25,045 nt of DNA from an uncultured Eubacteriales bacterium (GCA_900546255.1 URCB01000024.1:1-25045), one strand, 5' to 3'; shown: positions 13,766 to 21,513, counted from the stretch's first letter. Notes: a model not told the origin generated them from the letters alone. Made by a program: numbers and translations.

Positions 13766-15154
13766 TCAGAACCGGAAATACAGGAAGGGATTGTAACTGT
13801 CGCTGACCAGGCTGGCGGTGCACAGGAGCAGCCCCGCCAGGCACAGGGCCCCCTCGGCCAGAGGCATCCACTTCTTGTCCTGGACCTTTTCCCAAAGGGT
13901 TTTGGCCAGGGGAGTGGAGGCCAGAACCCCCAGGATCCCCATGCCCAGCCAGGGCATCACCAGGGAGGCCGTACCCACCGTCCCCGGGGTGAAGGAGAAC
14001 ATCACCTGGAGATAGTCCAGGGCGGTGGAGAGGTCCGGGGAGGCAAAGAACACCCAGCCGATGACCACAATCACCATGGTGTACAGGTGCTGCACCGGGG
14101 CGGGAAGGCGGCGGATATACTTCCCCAGCACCAGCTTTTCAATGAGCAGCAGGATCCCGTAGTAGAACCCCCAGAACAGGAAGTTCCACCCTGCCCCGTG
14201 CCAGAAGCCGGTGAGGGCCCACACCACCAGGATGTTGACGCACTGCCGGATCTTTCCGCAGCGGTTGCCCCCCAAGGGGATGTACACATAGTCCCGGAAC
14301 CAGGTGGACAGGGAGATGTGCCACCGCCGCCAGAACTCTGTGACGCTCTTGGAGATGTAGGGGTAGTTGAAGTTGATGCAGAATTCAAAGCCCAGCATCC
14401 GCCCCAGGCCCCGGGCCATGTCGGAGTAGCCGGCAAAGTCAAAGTAGATCTGCAGGGTGTAGGCGCAGGCCCCCACCCAGGCGCCGATGGCTCCGGCAGC
14501 CACCGGGTCGGCGGAAACGCTCTCCCACAGCATCCCGAACTGGTTGGCCAGCAGCACTTTCTTGGCCATGCCCACCATGAACAGGCGCACCCCGGAGTTG
14601 AAGAGGGTGGGCGTCTCATGGCGGGAGACCAGCTGCTCATTGACGTCCCGATACCGGACGATGGGGCCGGCGATGAGTTGGGGGAAGAGGGAGATATAGC
14701 AGGCAAAGTTCACGAAGTTGTGAGAGGCTTCGCAGTCATCCCAATACACGTCGATGAGGTAGGACACCGCCTGGAAGGTGTAGAAGGAGATGCCGATGGG
14801 CAGGGCGATGTTCACCTCCGGCAGGGAGGAGAAGGCGGGAATCCCCCGCAGCGTGTCCACGAAGAGGCCCGCGTACTTAAACACCCCCAAGGCAGCCAGG
14901 TTCAGCACGATGCCCACCACCAACACGGCCCTGCGGCGGCTTTGGGTGGGCTGCTTGTCCATCAGCACCCCGGCAAAGAAGTTCACCAGGATGGAGGCGA
15001 TCATAATGAGCACATAGACCGGCTCGCCATAGGCATAAAAGACTAGGTTGGCCAGCAGGAGGAAAAAGTTCCGGAATTTGAAGGGCAGCAGGTGGCTCAC
15101 CAGCAGCACCACCGTCAAAAACAGGAACAGGAAGGGCAGACTTGAAAAAACCAT
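13766..15154 (-). CDS. MBOAT-family membrane O-acyltransferase (AlgI/DltB-like)
   Basis: This 462-residue polytopic protein begins with the family-typical MVFSSLPFLFLFL. It contains QIYFDFAGYSDMARG (about 235-249), FWRRWHISLSTWFRDYVYIPLGG with His279, and LTGFWHGAGWNF with the catalytic His319. MBOAT proteins move acyl groups from a cytoplasmic donor across the membrane for attachment to a surface polymer. It is followed 15 nt later by its likely partner, the DHHW protein, as in alg-type systems. It is preceded by a stem-loop that may reduce read-through from the upstream lipoprotein genes. The acyl group, probably acetyl, is inferred. Confidence 0.95.
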   Translation of the reverse strand: MVFSSLPFLFLFLTVVLLVSHLLPFKFRNFFLLLANLVFYAYGEPVYVLIMIASILVNFFAGVLMDKQPTQSRRRAVLVVGIVLNLAALGVFKYAGLFVDTLRGIPAFSSLPEVNIALPIGISFYTFQAVSYLIDVYWDDCEASHNFVNFACYISLFPQLIAGPIVRYRDVNEQLVSRHETPTLFNSGVRLFMVGMAKKVLLANQFGMLWESVSADPVAAGAIGAWVGACAYTLQIYFDFAGYSDMARGLGRMLGFEFCINFNYPYISKSVTEFWRRWHISLSTWFRDYVYIPLGGNRCGKIRQCVNILVVWALTGFWHGAGWNFLFWGFYYGILLLIEKLVLGKYIRRLPAPVQHLYTMVIVVIGWVFFASPDLSTALDYLQVMFSFTPGTVGTASLVMPWLGMGILGVLASTPLAKTLWEKVQDKKWMPLAEGALCLAGLLLCTASLVSDSYNPFLYFRF

Positions 15155-15176
15155 AGCTGTGATTCGCTCCCGTAAA

Positions 15177-15209
15177 GACTGCCGGGCAGTCTAAGATTGC
15201 CCGGCAGTC
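15177..15209 (-). terminator. Perfect 12-bp stem-loop, likely attenuator inside the operon
   Basis: On the minus strand, GACTGCCGGGCA pairs perfectly with TGCCCGGCAGTC around a 9-nt loop, followed by only TTT. It lies between the DUF4358 lipoprotein and MBOAT genes. The short U tract suggests partial termination. Confidence 0.7.
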
Positions 15210-15236
15210 GGTTCGTTCTCTGGATGGGGTTGTGGG

Positions 15237-15794
15237 TTAGGCCAGTGCGTTCTGGAAGGCAGCGACCATGTCGTCATAGTGGGAGGAGAAGAACATACCC
15301 ACATAGACGCCGTTGGTGACCACGGGGCAGTTCTCCGCCAGCTCCAAGCTGGTGGGGTCATAGGAGGCCGCAGTCTCGGCGATGGTGTTCAGGCGGCTCT
15401 CCAGCTTGGCAGCGATGTCCGAAGCGGCAGACGCATCCACGGCCTGAATCATCACCACTTCCTGGGGGAAGGCAGCGCCAGACGTGGCGTTGAAGCTGGC
15501 AGAGCTGGCCACCTGGTCAGCGGTGATGCCGTAGAGGTTGTTCAGGGCGTCGGTCTCCACGTTCACGGAGTCGGTGATCCCACAGTCGGTGAGGATCTGG
15601 GTGCGCAGGGCGGCCAGGTCCACCTCACTGCTCTGGGTATCCCCGGTCTGGTTGTTGTCGGTGGTATCGCCGGTCTGCACCTGGGTGCTGTCGGTGGCCT
15701 GATCGGGGTTGGCGTCATCGTTTCCACAGGCGGCCAGAGAGAGGACCATGGTCAGGGTGAGTACCATGGCTACAAGAGATACAAGACGTTTCAT
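15237..15794 (-). CDS. DUF4358-type lipoprotein
   Basis: This 185-residue lipoprotein has signal peptide and lipobox LAAC (Cys23), then an Asp/Thr/Gln-rich linker to about residue 60. The compact domain includes YGITADQVASSASF, an EVVMIQAVD strand and a Tyr/Phe-rich C-terminus (GVYVGMFFSSHYDDM). This pattern matches DUF4358 proteins of clostridia, which are commonly found with SGNH/MBOAT genes. Their molecular role is not established. It lies 30 nt after the SGNH lipoprotein gene. The ribosome site AGGAGG is 13 nt from the ATG, a rather long spacing. Confidence 0.82.
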   Translation of the reverse strand: MKRLVSLVAMVLTLTMVLSLAACGNDDANPDQATDSTQVQTGDTTDNNQTGDTQSSEVDLAALRTQILTDCGITDSVNVETDALNNLYGITADQVASSASFNATSGAAFPQEVVMIQAVDASAASDIAAKLESRLNTIAETAASYDPTSLELAENCPVVTNGVYVGMFFSSHYDDMVAAFQNALA

Positions 15795-15824
15795 ACTTCC
15801 AAAGAATCCTCCTGTAAAATATTG

Positions 15825-16640
15825 TTACTTCAGCGCCTGGGGCACATGGGTGAGGAGATAGTCCGCCCAGGCCTTGGCACCGTTGTAATTTAAGTGAATG
15901 CCCATGGCCTTGTCCCCGCTGAAATCGCTGCGGAGGAAGCCACTCTCATCGGAGAGGGCCTCGGCCACGTTGACAAAGTACCATCCCTTCTCCTGGCAGA
16001 GGGTCTGCATCTGCTGGTTAAAGGTCTGGATGGTGGTGTTGTTCAGGGCATCGTCTGCCCGGGGGCTGTCTGCCGTCATAGGGGTGACAGACTGGATCAG
16101 GATGGCGGTATCCGGGGACTTGGCCTGAATGCGTCCCACTAATGTTACCAAATCCTGACATGCTCTGTCAACACCTCCGGCGATACAATTCATGCCCAGC
16201 ATGAGGTAAACCCTCTTGGCGCCGGCGGCGGCAATGGCATCCTCCAGCTTGGGGTGCTGGCCGGACCCCTTGGGGTACTCCGGCAGGCGCTGGCTGCCGG
16301 TATCGTAGGACAGGGCGTTCTGCTGGCTCAAACTCACCGAGCAGAGGAAGGTGGCTTTGCCCAGTGCCGCAGCACTGCTGTTATACTGCTCCAGCATAAC
16401 GGACACAGAGTCCCCCACAAACGCCACCTCGTCGAACCACTGGGCGGCCACTGCCTCGCTGGCAGGGACCAGGGGGTCAAAGGCAGGGGGTTCCTGGGCG
16501 TCCTCCGGAGCGCCGCTCTCCCCGTCCACCAGCAGGGTCTCCTCAGCGGGGGGCGTATCGGTTGGATTCTGGCCGCAGGCGGCCAGGGTCAGGGACAGTA
16601 GGAATAGAAAGGTGAGAAACAGGGCTGCCTGTCGTCTCAT
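15825..16640 (-). CDS. SGNH/GDSL-like lipoprotein, paralogue of the upstream SLH protein
   Basis: This 271-residue protein has a lipoprotein signal (lipobox LAAC, Cys22), a linker to about residue 55 and an SGNH-type domain. Block I is FVGDSVS (Ser78). The block III region reads LGMNCIAG, and the C-terminal block is MGIHLNYNGAKAW (His249). The Asp normally three residues before this His is Met246. The domain is clearly homologous to the C-terminal half of the next upstream protein, sharing LPEYPKGSGQ and IQSVTPMT. It probably acts on acyl groups of a wall polymer. AAGGAG lies 7 nt before the ATG. Confidence 0.88.
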   Translation of the reverse strand: MRRQAALFLTFLFLLSLTLAACGQNPTDTPPAEETLLVDGESGAPEDAQEPPAFDPLVPASEAVAAQWFDEVAFVGDSVSVMLEQYNSSAAALGKATFLCSVSLSQQNALSYDTGSQRLPEYPKGSGQHPKLEDAIAAAGAKRVYLMLGMNCIAGGVDRACQDLVTLVGRIQAKSPDTAILIQSVTPMTADSPRADDALNNTTIQTFNQQMQTLCQEKGWYFVNVAEALSDESGFLRSDFSGDKAMGIHLNYNGAKAWADYLLTHVPQALK

Positions 16641-16661
16641 GCGCGATCTCCTTTCCGACGG

Positions 16662-18077
16662 TTACAGAAGATCCTCGGGAATGTGGGTCTTCAGATAGTT
16701 GACCCACACCTTGGCCCCATCATAGGTAAAGTGCATCCCCATACTGTTGCGGTCGCTGCAATACTCCAATTTCAGATAGCCATTCTCGTCTTTGAACACC
16801 TCGGCCACATTGAGGTAATACCACCGGTTCTCCTGGCAGTATTCCTGCATCTTGGCGTTGAAGGCGTTGATCTGGTCATTGTTCAGCTTCTCCGAAGTAC
16901 TGGTGCTGGTTTCCGTCATGGGGGTCACCGACTGGATCACAATCTGCACGTCAGGGTTTTTGCTTACAATGTTGTTGATGATGGTCAGGTAATCGTTGGT
17001 GGCCCGCTCGATGCCATAGGCAATGTTATCCATGCCCAGCATGATATAGACCACTTTGGCCCCCGTGGCGGCCACGCTGTCCTCGATGGCGGGCTTCTGC
17101 CCGGACCCCTTGGGGTACTCCGGCAGGATCTTGCCGGTGAGCATGTTGGTGGGGCTCATGGAACCGGCGCACAGGAACTTGGCCCCGCCCAGGGCTCCAC
17201 TGGCAGCGCAGTAGGACTCCAAGGTCATGGAGATGGAGTCTCCGATGAACACCGCCTGGTCAAAGAAGGCGGTGGGCCCCTCCTCCTCGGAGGCGGGCAC
17301 CAGGGCGGTGAAGGTGATGTCCTTATATTCGTCGTAGAGGCTGTCGTAAGCTCCCGGGGTGAGGTCCACCAGGCTGCTCCCCTCCGGGGCTGTCATATCG
17401 GCGGCCACCATGACCCGGTAGACCACTGCGGCACACTCCTCTTTGGTCATGGTGTTTTGGGGGTAGAAGAAGTTGTCCTCATACCCCTTGACCACCCCTG
17501 CCATCTGGCAGGCGGTGACCCCGCTGCGGGCATAGTCGGAAATCTCCAGGGAGTCCTTGAACTGCTCCGGCTCCACCGCCTGGATCAGGGAGATCCCCTC
17601 CAGGGCAGCAAACCGGGTCAGAATGGTGCACACCTGCTCCCGGGTCAGGGAGTGGTCCGGGGAGAACTCCGTATCGGTGGTGCCACCGACTAGGCCGTTT
17701 CCATAGGCCCAGTAGACGGCGTCGTAGTAGGGGTTGTCCTCCGCCACATCGGAGAAGCTGGCCGGGTCGGCCTGGGGTTTGCCCTGCTCCTTCTCCCGCT
17801 GCTTCTTCCGGTCGGCAAAGACGCCGTTGTCCATATTATATAGGTAGAGGACCAGGTTGCCCCGGGTCTCCTCCTCCTGTCCATGGAAGTTGTCCCCAGA
17901 GGGCAGCACCCCTGCCTTGTTCAGCTCGGTGATGTACTGGTAGCTCCACATATCCTGGGTCACATCGATATAAGGGTTCTCCCACTCCTGCTGGCCCGGG
18001 TCCCGCAAAAGGGACGCCGAGGAGAAGAGAATCATGAACACAAGGAACCAAGCGATGACCTGTTTCACCGATACCAC
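16662..18077 (-). CDS. SLH-domain protein with C-terminal SGNH-like domain
   Basis: This 471-residue protein has an N-terminal hydrophobic signal or anchor (about 5-24) and three SLH-like repeats: about 34-82 (weak), 107-162 (SFSDVAEDNPYYDAVYWA) and 172-225 (FKDSLEISDYARSGV). An SGNH domain follows (about 275-471) with FIGDSIS (Ser281), LGMDNIA and MGMHFTYDG (His449). SLH domains bind secondary wall polysaccharide, so the enzyme domain is held on its probable substrate layer. The start is a GTG; a second GTG nine bases later (18068) has AGGTGG 5 nt upstream and is equally possible. It is the first gene of the five-gene surface-modification operon. Confidence 0.9.
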   Translation of the reverse strand: MVSVKQVIAWFLVFMILFSSASLLRDPGQQEWENPYIDVTQDMWSYQYITELNKAGVLPSGDNFHGQEEETRGNLVLYLYNMDNGVFADRKKQREKEQGKPQADPASFSDVAEDNPYYDAVYWAYGNGLVGGTTDTEFSPDHSLTREQVCTILTRFAALEGISLIQAVEPEQFKDSLEISDYARSGVTACQMAGVVKGYEDNFFYPQNTMTKEECAAVVYRVMVAADMTAPEGSSLVDLTPGAYDSLYDEYKDITFTALVPASEEEGPTAFFDQAVFIGDSISMTLESYCAASGALGGAKFLCAGSMSPTNMLTGKILPEYPKGSGQKPAIEDSVAATGAKVVYIMLGMDNIAYGIERATNDYLTIINNIVSKNPDVQIVIQSVTPMTETSTSTSEKLNNDQINAFNAKMQEYCQENRWYYLNVAEVFKDENGYLKLEYCSDRNSMGMHFTYDGAKVWVNYLKTHIPEDLL

Positions 18078-18136
18078 CTACCCGTCATCCACCAGAAAAT
18101 TCTGCTCCAGCCATGGTACAAAACGCTTACACAGTT

Positions 18137-18165
18137 TGTATATTGTACGGGATGTTCTGCATCAA
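18137..18165 (-). promoter_or_regulatory. Promoter of the SLH/SGNH surface-modification operon
   Basis: The minus strand has TTGATG (18165-18160), a 17-nt spacer and TATACA (18142-18137), about 55 nt before the GTG start. The -35 overlaps the stop codon of the collagen-like gene. Confidence 0.55.
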
Positions 18166-18677
18166 AAGCGCACCAAATTCTCCCAAGTTTCCCCCGTTTT
18201 TCCGGGCCGTTGTCCATCTGTTTGGGCTTCCGTGGGACCCGTGGGCCCCGTTGCCCCGGGGAGCCCGGTTTGGCCGGGTGCGCCGGGCTGTCCGGCAGGG
18301 CCGGTGGGCCCCGTGGGGCCGACGGGACCGGCAGGCCCGGTGGGGCCCACCGGCTGCAGGGTGGACAGCAGGGTAAAGTCTGCCGACTCCCCCGGAACCC
18401 CGGCGGCGTTGTCGACGTTTGCCACATAGAGGTAGCCGTTGTAGGTCACCAGCTGCCCGGCCTGGTAGCACCCGCCCAGCACCCAGGGCGTGGGTACGCA
18501 CCCAGACACGCAGGGGGTCTGCGGGGGACAGGGGCAGGGCTGGGGCGGGCAGGGCTCCGGCACAACAGGCGGACACGTAGGCTGACAGGGCGGTGGGCAG
18601 GCAGGCGGGCAGCAGCCGGGAGGGCCCCAGGGCCGGCGGCCGGGCACGCCAAAGTCACCGCATTGGTATCGCTTCAT
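18162..18677 (-). CDS. Cys/Pro-rich collagen-like surface protein
   Basis: This 171-residue protein has no signal peptide. Residues 20-60 are almost only Pro and Cys (13 Cys in the whole protein, mostly here). Residues 68-106 ([16 protein letters not shown], then [11 protein letters not shown]) resemble the small aromatic module of chitin-binding CBM5/12 type. Residues 111-149 are 13 Gly-X-Y triplets with Thr/Pro ([13 protein letters not shown]). The last 22 residues are polar and not collagenous. The lack of a signal peptide, the Cys richness and the Gly-X-Y tract suggest a spore coat or exosporium protein made in the mother cell; this is inference. AAGGA lies 7 nt before the ATG, and a small hairpin (18692-18706) sits just upstream. 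Confidence 0.8.
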   Translation of the reverse strand: MKRYQCGDFGVPGRRPWGPPGCCPPACPPPCQPTCPPVVPEPCPPQPCPCPPQTPCVSGCVPTPWVLGGCYQAGQLVTYNGYLYVANVDNAAGVPGESADFTLLSTLQPVGPTGPAGPVGPTGPTGPAGQPGAPGQTGLPGATGPTGPTEAQTDGQRPGKTGETWENLVRF

Positions 18678-18691
18678 AGTGCTTCCTTTCT

Positions 18692-18706
18692 CCGCCAGGA
18701 TGGCGG
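18692..18706 (-). other. Leader hairpin before the collagen-like gene
   Basis: CCGCCA pairs with TGGCGG around 3 nt, a few bases upstream of the AAGGA ribosome site. It could modulate translation or mRNA stability. Confidence 0.4.
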
Positions 18707-18739
18707 GACGATCTGATGGGGGCGAAGTGCCCTCACCCC

Positions 18740-18747
18740 ACTGTATG
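18740..18747 (-). promoter_or_regulatory. Possible sporulation-type -10 (CATACAGT)
   Basis: The minus strand reads CATACAGT about 63 nt before the collagen-like ATG. This resembles the -10 of the mother-cell sigma factors E and K (CATA-rich). No sigma-A promoter is evident here, but the matching -35 is also not convincing, so the call is tentative. Confidence 0.3.
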
Positions 18748-18798
18748 CCTCTGCCCGCCTTTTTGCGCCCCAGGGGCCCCGCCTTCCCGAAAAATCCT

Positions 18799-18828
18799 GT
18801 GGCACAGGCCGGGAAATGGTGGTATAAT
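18799..18828 (+). promoter_or_regulatory. Promoter of murI
   Basis: It consists of GTGGCA (18799-18804), an 18-nt spacer and a perfect TATAAT (18823-18828), about 62 nt upstream of the murI start. Confidence 0.7.
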
Positions 18829-18890
18829 GTTTCCTACTTCTAATCGGGCTTTGCGGCCTGCGGGCCGGCGCCCCAAAGGAGGGAACGGAT

Positions 18891-19664
18891 GTGGAACAAC
18901 GAGAGCAGCCCATCGGGGTCTTTGACTCCGGCCTGGGGGGGATCAGCGTGCTGCGGGCCTGCACCGCCCTGCTGCCCCAGGAGGACTTCCTCTTCTTCGG
19001 GGACTCTGCCAACGCCCCCTATGGGGAGAAATCCCTGGCCCAGGTCCGCCGCCTGACCATCGCTGCGGTGGACCGGCTCCTGGCCCAGGGGGTGAAGGCG
19101 GTGGTGGTGGCCTGCAACACCGCCACCAGCGCGGCCATCCATCTCCTCCGCCAGGCCCACCCGGACCTGCCCATCATCGGCATCGAGCCGGCGGTGAAAC
19201 CCGCCGCCCTGGACGTGGGCAGTTCCTCGGTGATCGTCATGGCCACCCCCCTCACCATTCGGGAGGACAAGTACCAGAAGCTGGCCGCCGCCTTCTGCCA
19301 CGAAGCCAACGTCATCTCCCTGCCCTGCCCCGGTTTGGCGGAGATGGTGGAGGGCGGGCTCTTCGACGGGCCCGTGCTGGACGGCTACCTCCAGGACCTC
19401 TTCCTCCCCTTTCGTTATTGCAGTGTGGACTACATCGTCCTGGGGTGCACCCACTACCCCTTCGTCCGCCGGGCCATCGCCCGGAATTTCGGCCAGCCGG
19501 TGGCCATCATCGATGGCAGCGAAGGCACCGCCCGGCAGCTGCGCCGGCAGCTGGATGCCCAGGGCCTCCTCTCCCAGCGGCAGAGGCCGGGCACCGTCAC
19601 TTTTCAAAACAGCCGGCCGGATAAGTTGACCATGAGCCACACCCTCTTTCATATGGATTTCTGA
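18891..19664 (+). CDS. murI: Glutamate racemase
   Basis: This 257-residue cytoplasmic enzyme converts L-glutamate to the D-glutamate used in peptidoglycan. The two catalytic cysteines are Cys75 (VACNTATSA) and Cys186 (VLGCTHYPF). The substrate loop GVFDSGLGG (Asp12, Ser13) and DSANAPYGEKS are intact. The start is GTG with GGAGG 8 nt upstream, behind a TATAAT promoter. It is monocistronic, ending in a hairpin, and is divergent from the collagen-like gene. No activator-type N-terminal extension is present. Confidence 0.96.
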   Translation: MEQREQPIGVFDSGLGGISVLRACTALLPQEDFLFFGDSANAPYGEKSLAQVRRLTIAAVDRLLAQGVKAVVVACNTATSAAIHLLRQAHPDLPIIGIEPAVKPAALDVGSSSVIVMATPLTIREDKYQKLAAAFCHEANVISLPCPGLAEMVEGGLFDGPVLDGYLQDLFLPFRYCSVDYIVLGCTHYPFVRRAIARNFGQPVAIIDGSEGTARQLRRQLDAQGLLSQRQRPGTVTFQNSRPDKLTMSHTLFHMDF

Positions 19665-19668
19665 AGCG

Positions 19669-19712
19669 GAGCCAGCCTGTGGGCTGGCTCATGCCCGTTT
19701 CCAGGGCTTTTT
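19669..19712 (+). terminator. Terminator of murI
   Basis: GAGCCAGCC and GGCTGGCTC form a perfect 9-bp stem with a TGTG loop (19669-19690). A second small GCCC/GGGC hairpin follows, ending in TTTTT (19708-19712). The two may act together as one terminator. Confidence 0.75.
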
Positions 19713-19727
19713 CAGGATACCAGGAAA

Positions 19728-19770
19728 TTCTTAGGGAAAAAGAAAGAAAAAAGAAAGCCTTTCTTAAAAT
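19728..19770 (+). promoter_or_regulatory. A-rich promoter region of the Bce-type regulator
   Basis: TTCTTA occurs at 19728-19733 and 19761-19766, 33 bp (three turns) apart, with a -10-like TAAAAT overlapping the second. The stretch between is A-rich. The same hexamer forms the operator before the transporter genes, which suggests autoregulation. Confidence 0.4.
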
Positions 19771-19796
19771 CTATCCGTTGCAAGGAGCGTTTTCCC

Positions 19797-20465
19797 ATGA
19801 TCTATCGCATTCTCGTCGTCGAGGACGACCCCACCATCCAGCGGGAGCTGGTCACCCTTCTCCAGGGGGACGGGTACCAGGCCGAGGCCGTCACGGATTT
19901 CTCTGTGGTGGTCTCCACCGTCCGGGACCGCCAGCCCCATCTGATCCTCCTGGACATCCAACTGCCGGGGCAGAGCGGCTTTGCCCTGTGCAGCCAGATC
20001 CGGGCCTTTTCCAACGTGCCCATCCTCTTCGTCACCAGCAGCAGCTCGGACATGGACGAGCTCAGCAGCCTCCTGCTGGGGGGCGACGGGTTTGTCACCA
20101 AGCCCTACCACACCGCCATCCTCCTGGCCCGGATCGCCGCCCTGCTGAAGCGGGCCTACCCCCACCAGCCGGACCCCGCCCTCACCTGGCGGGGGGCCAC
20201 CCTCCACCTGGACCGCAGCCAGCTCACCTACCAGGAGGCCACCGCAGACCTGACCCGGAACGAGCTCAAGATCCTGGCCTACCTCTTCCGCCACGCCGGG
20301 ACCATCTGCGCCCGGGGGGACCTGGTGTCCTACCTGTGGGACAACCAGGTCTATGTGGACGACAATGCCCTCAGCGTCAACATCGGCCGCATCCGGGAGA
20401 AGCTGGCAGGCATCGGCCTGACGGGGTTCATCCAGACCAAGCACCGCCAGGGGTATCTGATATGA
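19797..20465 (+). CDS. Bce-type response regulator
   Basis: This 222-residue OmpR-family regulator has receiver residues Glu9-Asp10-Asp11, phospho-acceptor Asp53 (LLDIQLPG), Thr80 and Lys102 (TKPY). A winged-helix domain follows (DLTRNELKILAYL, then LSVNIGRIREKL and TKHRQGYLI). It begins a four-gene module of the BceRS-BceAB type, whose kinase senses flux through the transporter when cell-wall peptides are present. The ATG has AAGGAG about 10 nt upstream. The gene overlaps the kinase gene by 4 nt. Its probable operator is the inverted repeat at 21494-21513. Confidence 0.93.
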   Translation: MIYRILVVEDDPTIQRELVTLLQGDGYQAEAVTDFSVVVSTVRDRQPHLILLDIQLPGQSGFALCSQIRAFSNVPILFVTSSSSDMDELSSLLLGGDGFVTKPYHTAILLARIAALLKRAYPHQPDPALTWRGATLHLDRSQLTYQEATADLTRNELKILAYLFRHAGTICARGDLVSYLWDNQVYVDDNALSVNIGRIREKLAGIGLTGFIQTKHRQGYLI

Positions 20466-21487
20466 ACGGCCCCCTGTACTGGAAGGGGCAGCTGCCCGTG
20501 ATCCTGCTCCAACTGGCCGCCATGGTGGGGCTGGCCCTCCTCCTGCTGCTGGGGGGCATGAACGGGGACAGCGTGGCCCTGATCCTCCTGCTCTGGGCCC
20601 TGATCGCCGCCCTGTGGCTGGTGCGGGGGTACGTTCTGCGGAAGCGCCAGCTGGAGGCCCTGCTGGAACTGGCCCGCCAGCTGCCGGAGGCCTACCTGCT
20701 GGGGGAAGTGATGCCCGCGCCCACCCGGGCGGATGACCAGGTGTTCTACCACCTTCTCCGCCAGGCCGGCCGGTCCATGCTGGAGCAGGTGAGCGCCGTG
20801 GAGCGGGAGCGGAAGGAGTACAAAACCTACATCCAGCAGTGGGTCCACGAGTGCAAGACCCCCATCGCCGCCGGCAAGCTCCTGTGTGAAAACCACCCCT
20901 CTCCCCTGAGCCAGGACCTTCTCCCCCTGTGGGAGGCCATGGACCACTACACCGAGCAGGCCCTCTTCTATGCCCGCAGCGAGCACCCGGAGAAGGACTA
21001 CCTCATCCGGGAACTCCCCCTCTTCGCCCCCGTCCACCGGGCCATCGCCCAGAACAAGTACCTCCTCCTCCAGCACCAGGTCCGCCTGGAAGTGGAGGAG
21101 ACCGAGGACACCGTCTTTTCCGACGAGAAGTGGCTGTGCTTCATCCTGGGCCAGCTGATCACCAACGGGGTGAAGTACCGCCACCCCCAGCGCCCCCTGG
21201 TGCTCACCTTCTCCGCCGCCCGGGGGCCGGGGGCGGTCACCCTCTCCCTCCGGGACAACGGCATCGGCATCCCCCCGGAGGACCTGCCCCGGATCTTTGA
21301 CAAGGGCTTCACCGGCCAAAACGGGCGGCAGGCCGCCCAGAACGCCACCGGCCTGGGCCTCTACCTCTGCCAGCGGCTGTGCCGGCGGCTGGATATCGGC
21401 CTGGCCGCCCAGTCCTCCCCGGAGGGGACCACCATGACCCTCACCTTCCGGGTTAACGACTTCATCCACCAGGTCCAGGGGGAATGA
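20462..21487 (+). CDS. Bce-type intramembrane-sensing histidine kinase
   Basis: This 341-residue kinase has two N-terminal membrane helices (about 12-30 and 37-56) joined by only a few residues and no extracellular sensor domain, the hallmark of intramembrane-sensing kinases. The H-box is WVHECKTPIAAG with His129. The ATPase part has LITNGVKYR, DNGIGIPPEDLPRIFDKGF and NATGLGLYLCQ. The start is the ATG in the ATGA overlap with the regulator stop. The open frame extends far upstream across the regulator, but that part is antisense-type noise. It should respond to the permease encoded downstream. Confidence 0.94.
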   Translation: MNGPLYWKGQLPVILLQLAAMVGLALLLLLGGMNGDSVALILLLWALIAALWLVRGYVLRKRQLEALLELARQLPEAYLLGEVMPAPTRADDQVFYHLLRQAGRSMLEQVSAVERERKEYKTYIQQWVHECKTPIAAGKLLCENHPSPLSQDLLPLWEAMDHYTEQALFYARSEHPEKDYLIRELPLFAPVHRAIAQNKYLLLQHQVRLEVEETEDTVFSDEKWLCFILGQLITNGVKYRHPQRPLVLTFSAARGPGAVTLSLRDNGIGIPPEDLPRIFDKGFTGQNGRQAAQNATGLGLYLCQRLCRRLDIGLAAQSSPEGTTMTLTFRVNDFIHQVQGE

Positions 21488-21493
21488 GGCCAA

Positions 21494-21513
21494 TTCTTAC
21501 CATTCTGTAAGAA
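21494..21513 (+). promoter_or_regulatory. Inverted-repeat operator of the Bce-type transporter genes
   Basis: TTCTTAC and GTAAGAA form a perfect 7-bp inverted repeat around 6 nt, about 42 bp upstream of a -10-like TAGACT (21555-21560) and 67 bp before the ATP-binding gene. BceR-type regulators are known to bind inverted repeats at such positions. The -35 is poor, as expected for an activated promoter. Confidence 0.7.

Noticed and set aside
18230..18360. Repeat tract considered as CRISPR or tandem DNA repeat
   Set aside because: The periodicity is 9 bp from Gly-X-Y codons with variable third bases, with no spacers or conserved repeat unit.
19679..20461. N-terminal extension of the Bce-type kinase
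   Set aside because: This part overlaps the response regulator in another frame and reads as Pro/Arg/His-rich noise. The real start is in the ATGA overlap at 20462.
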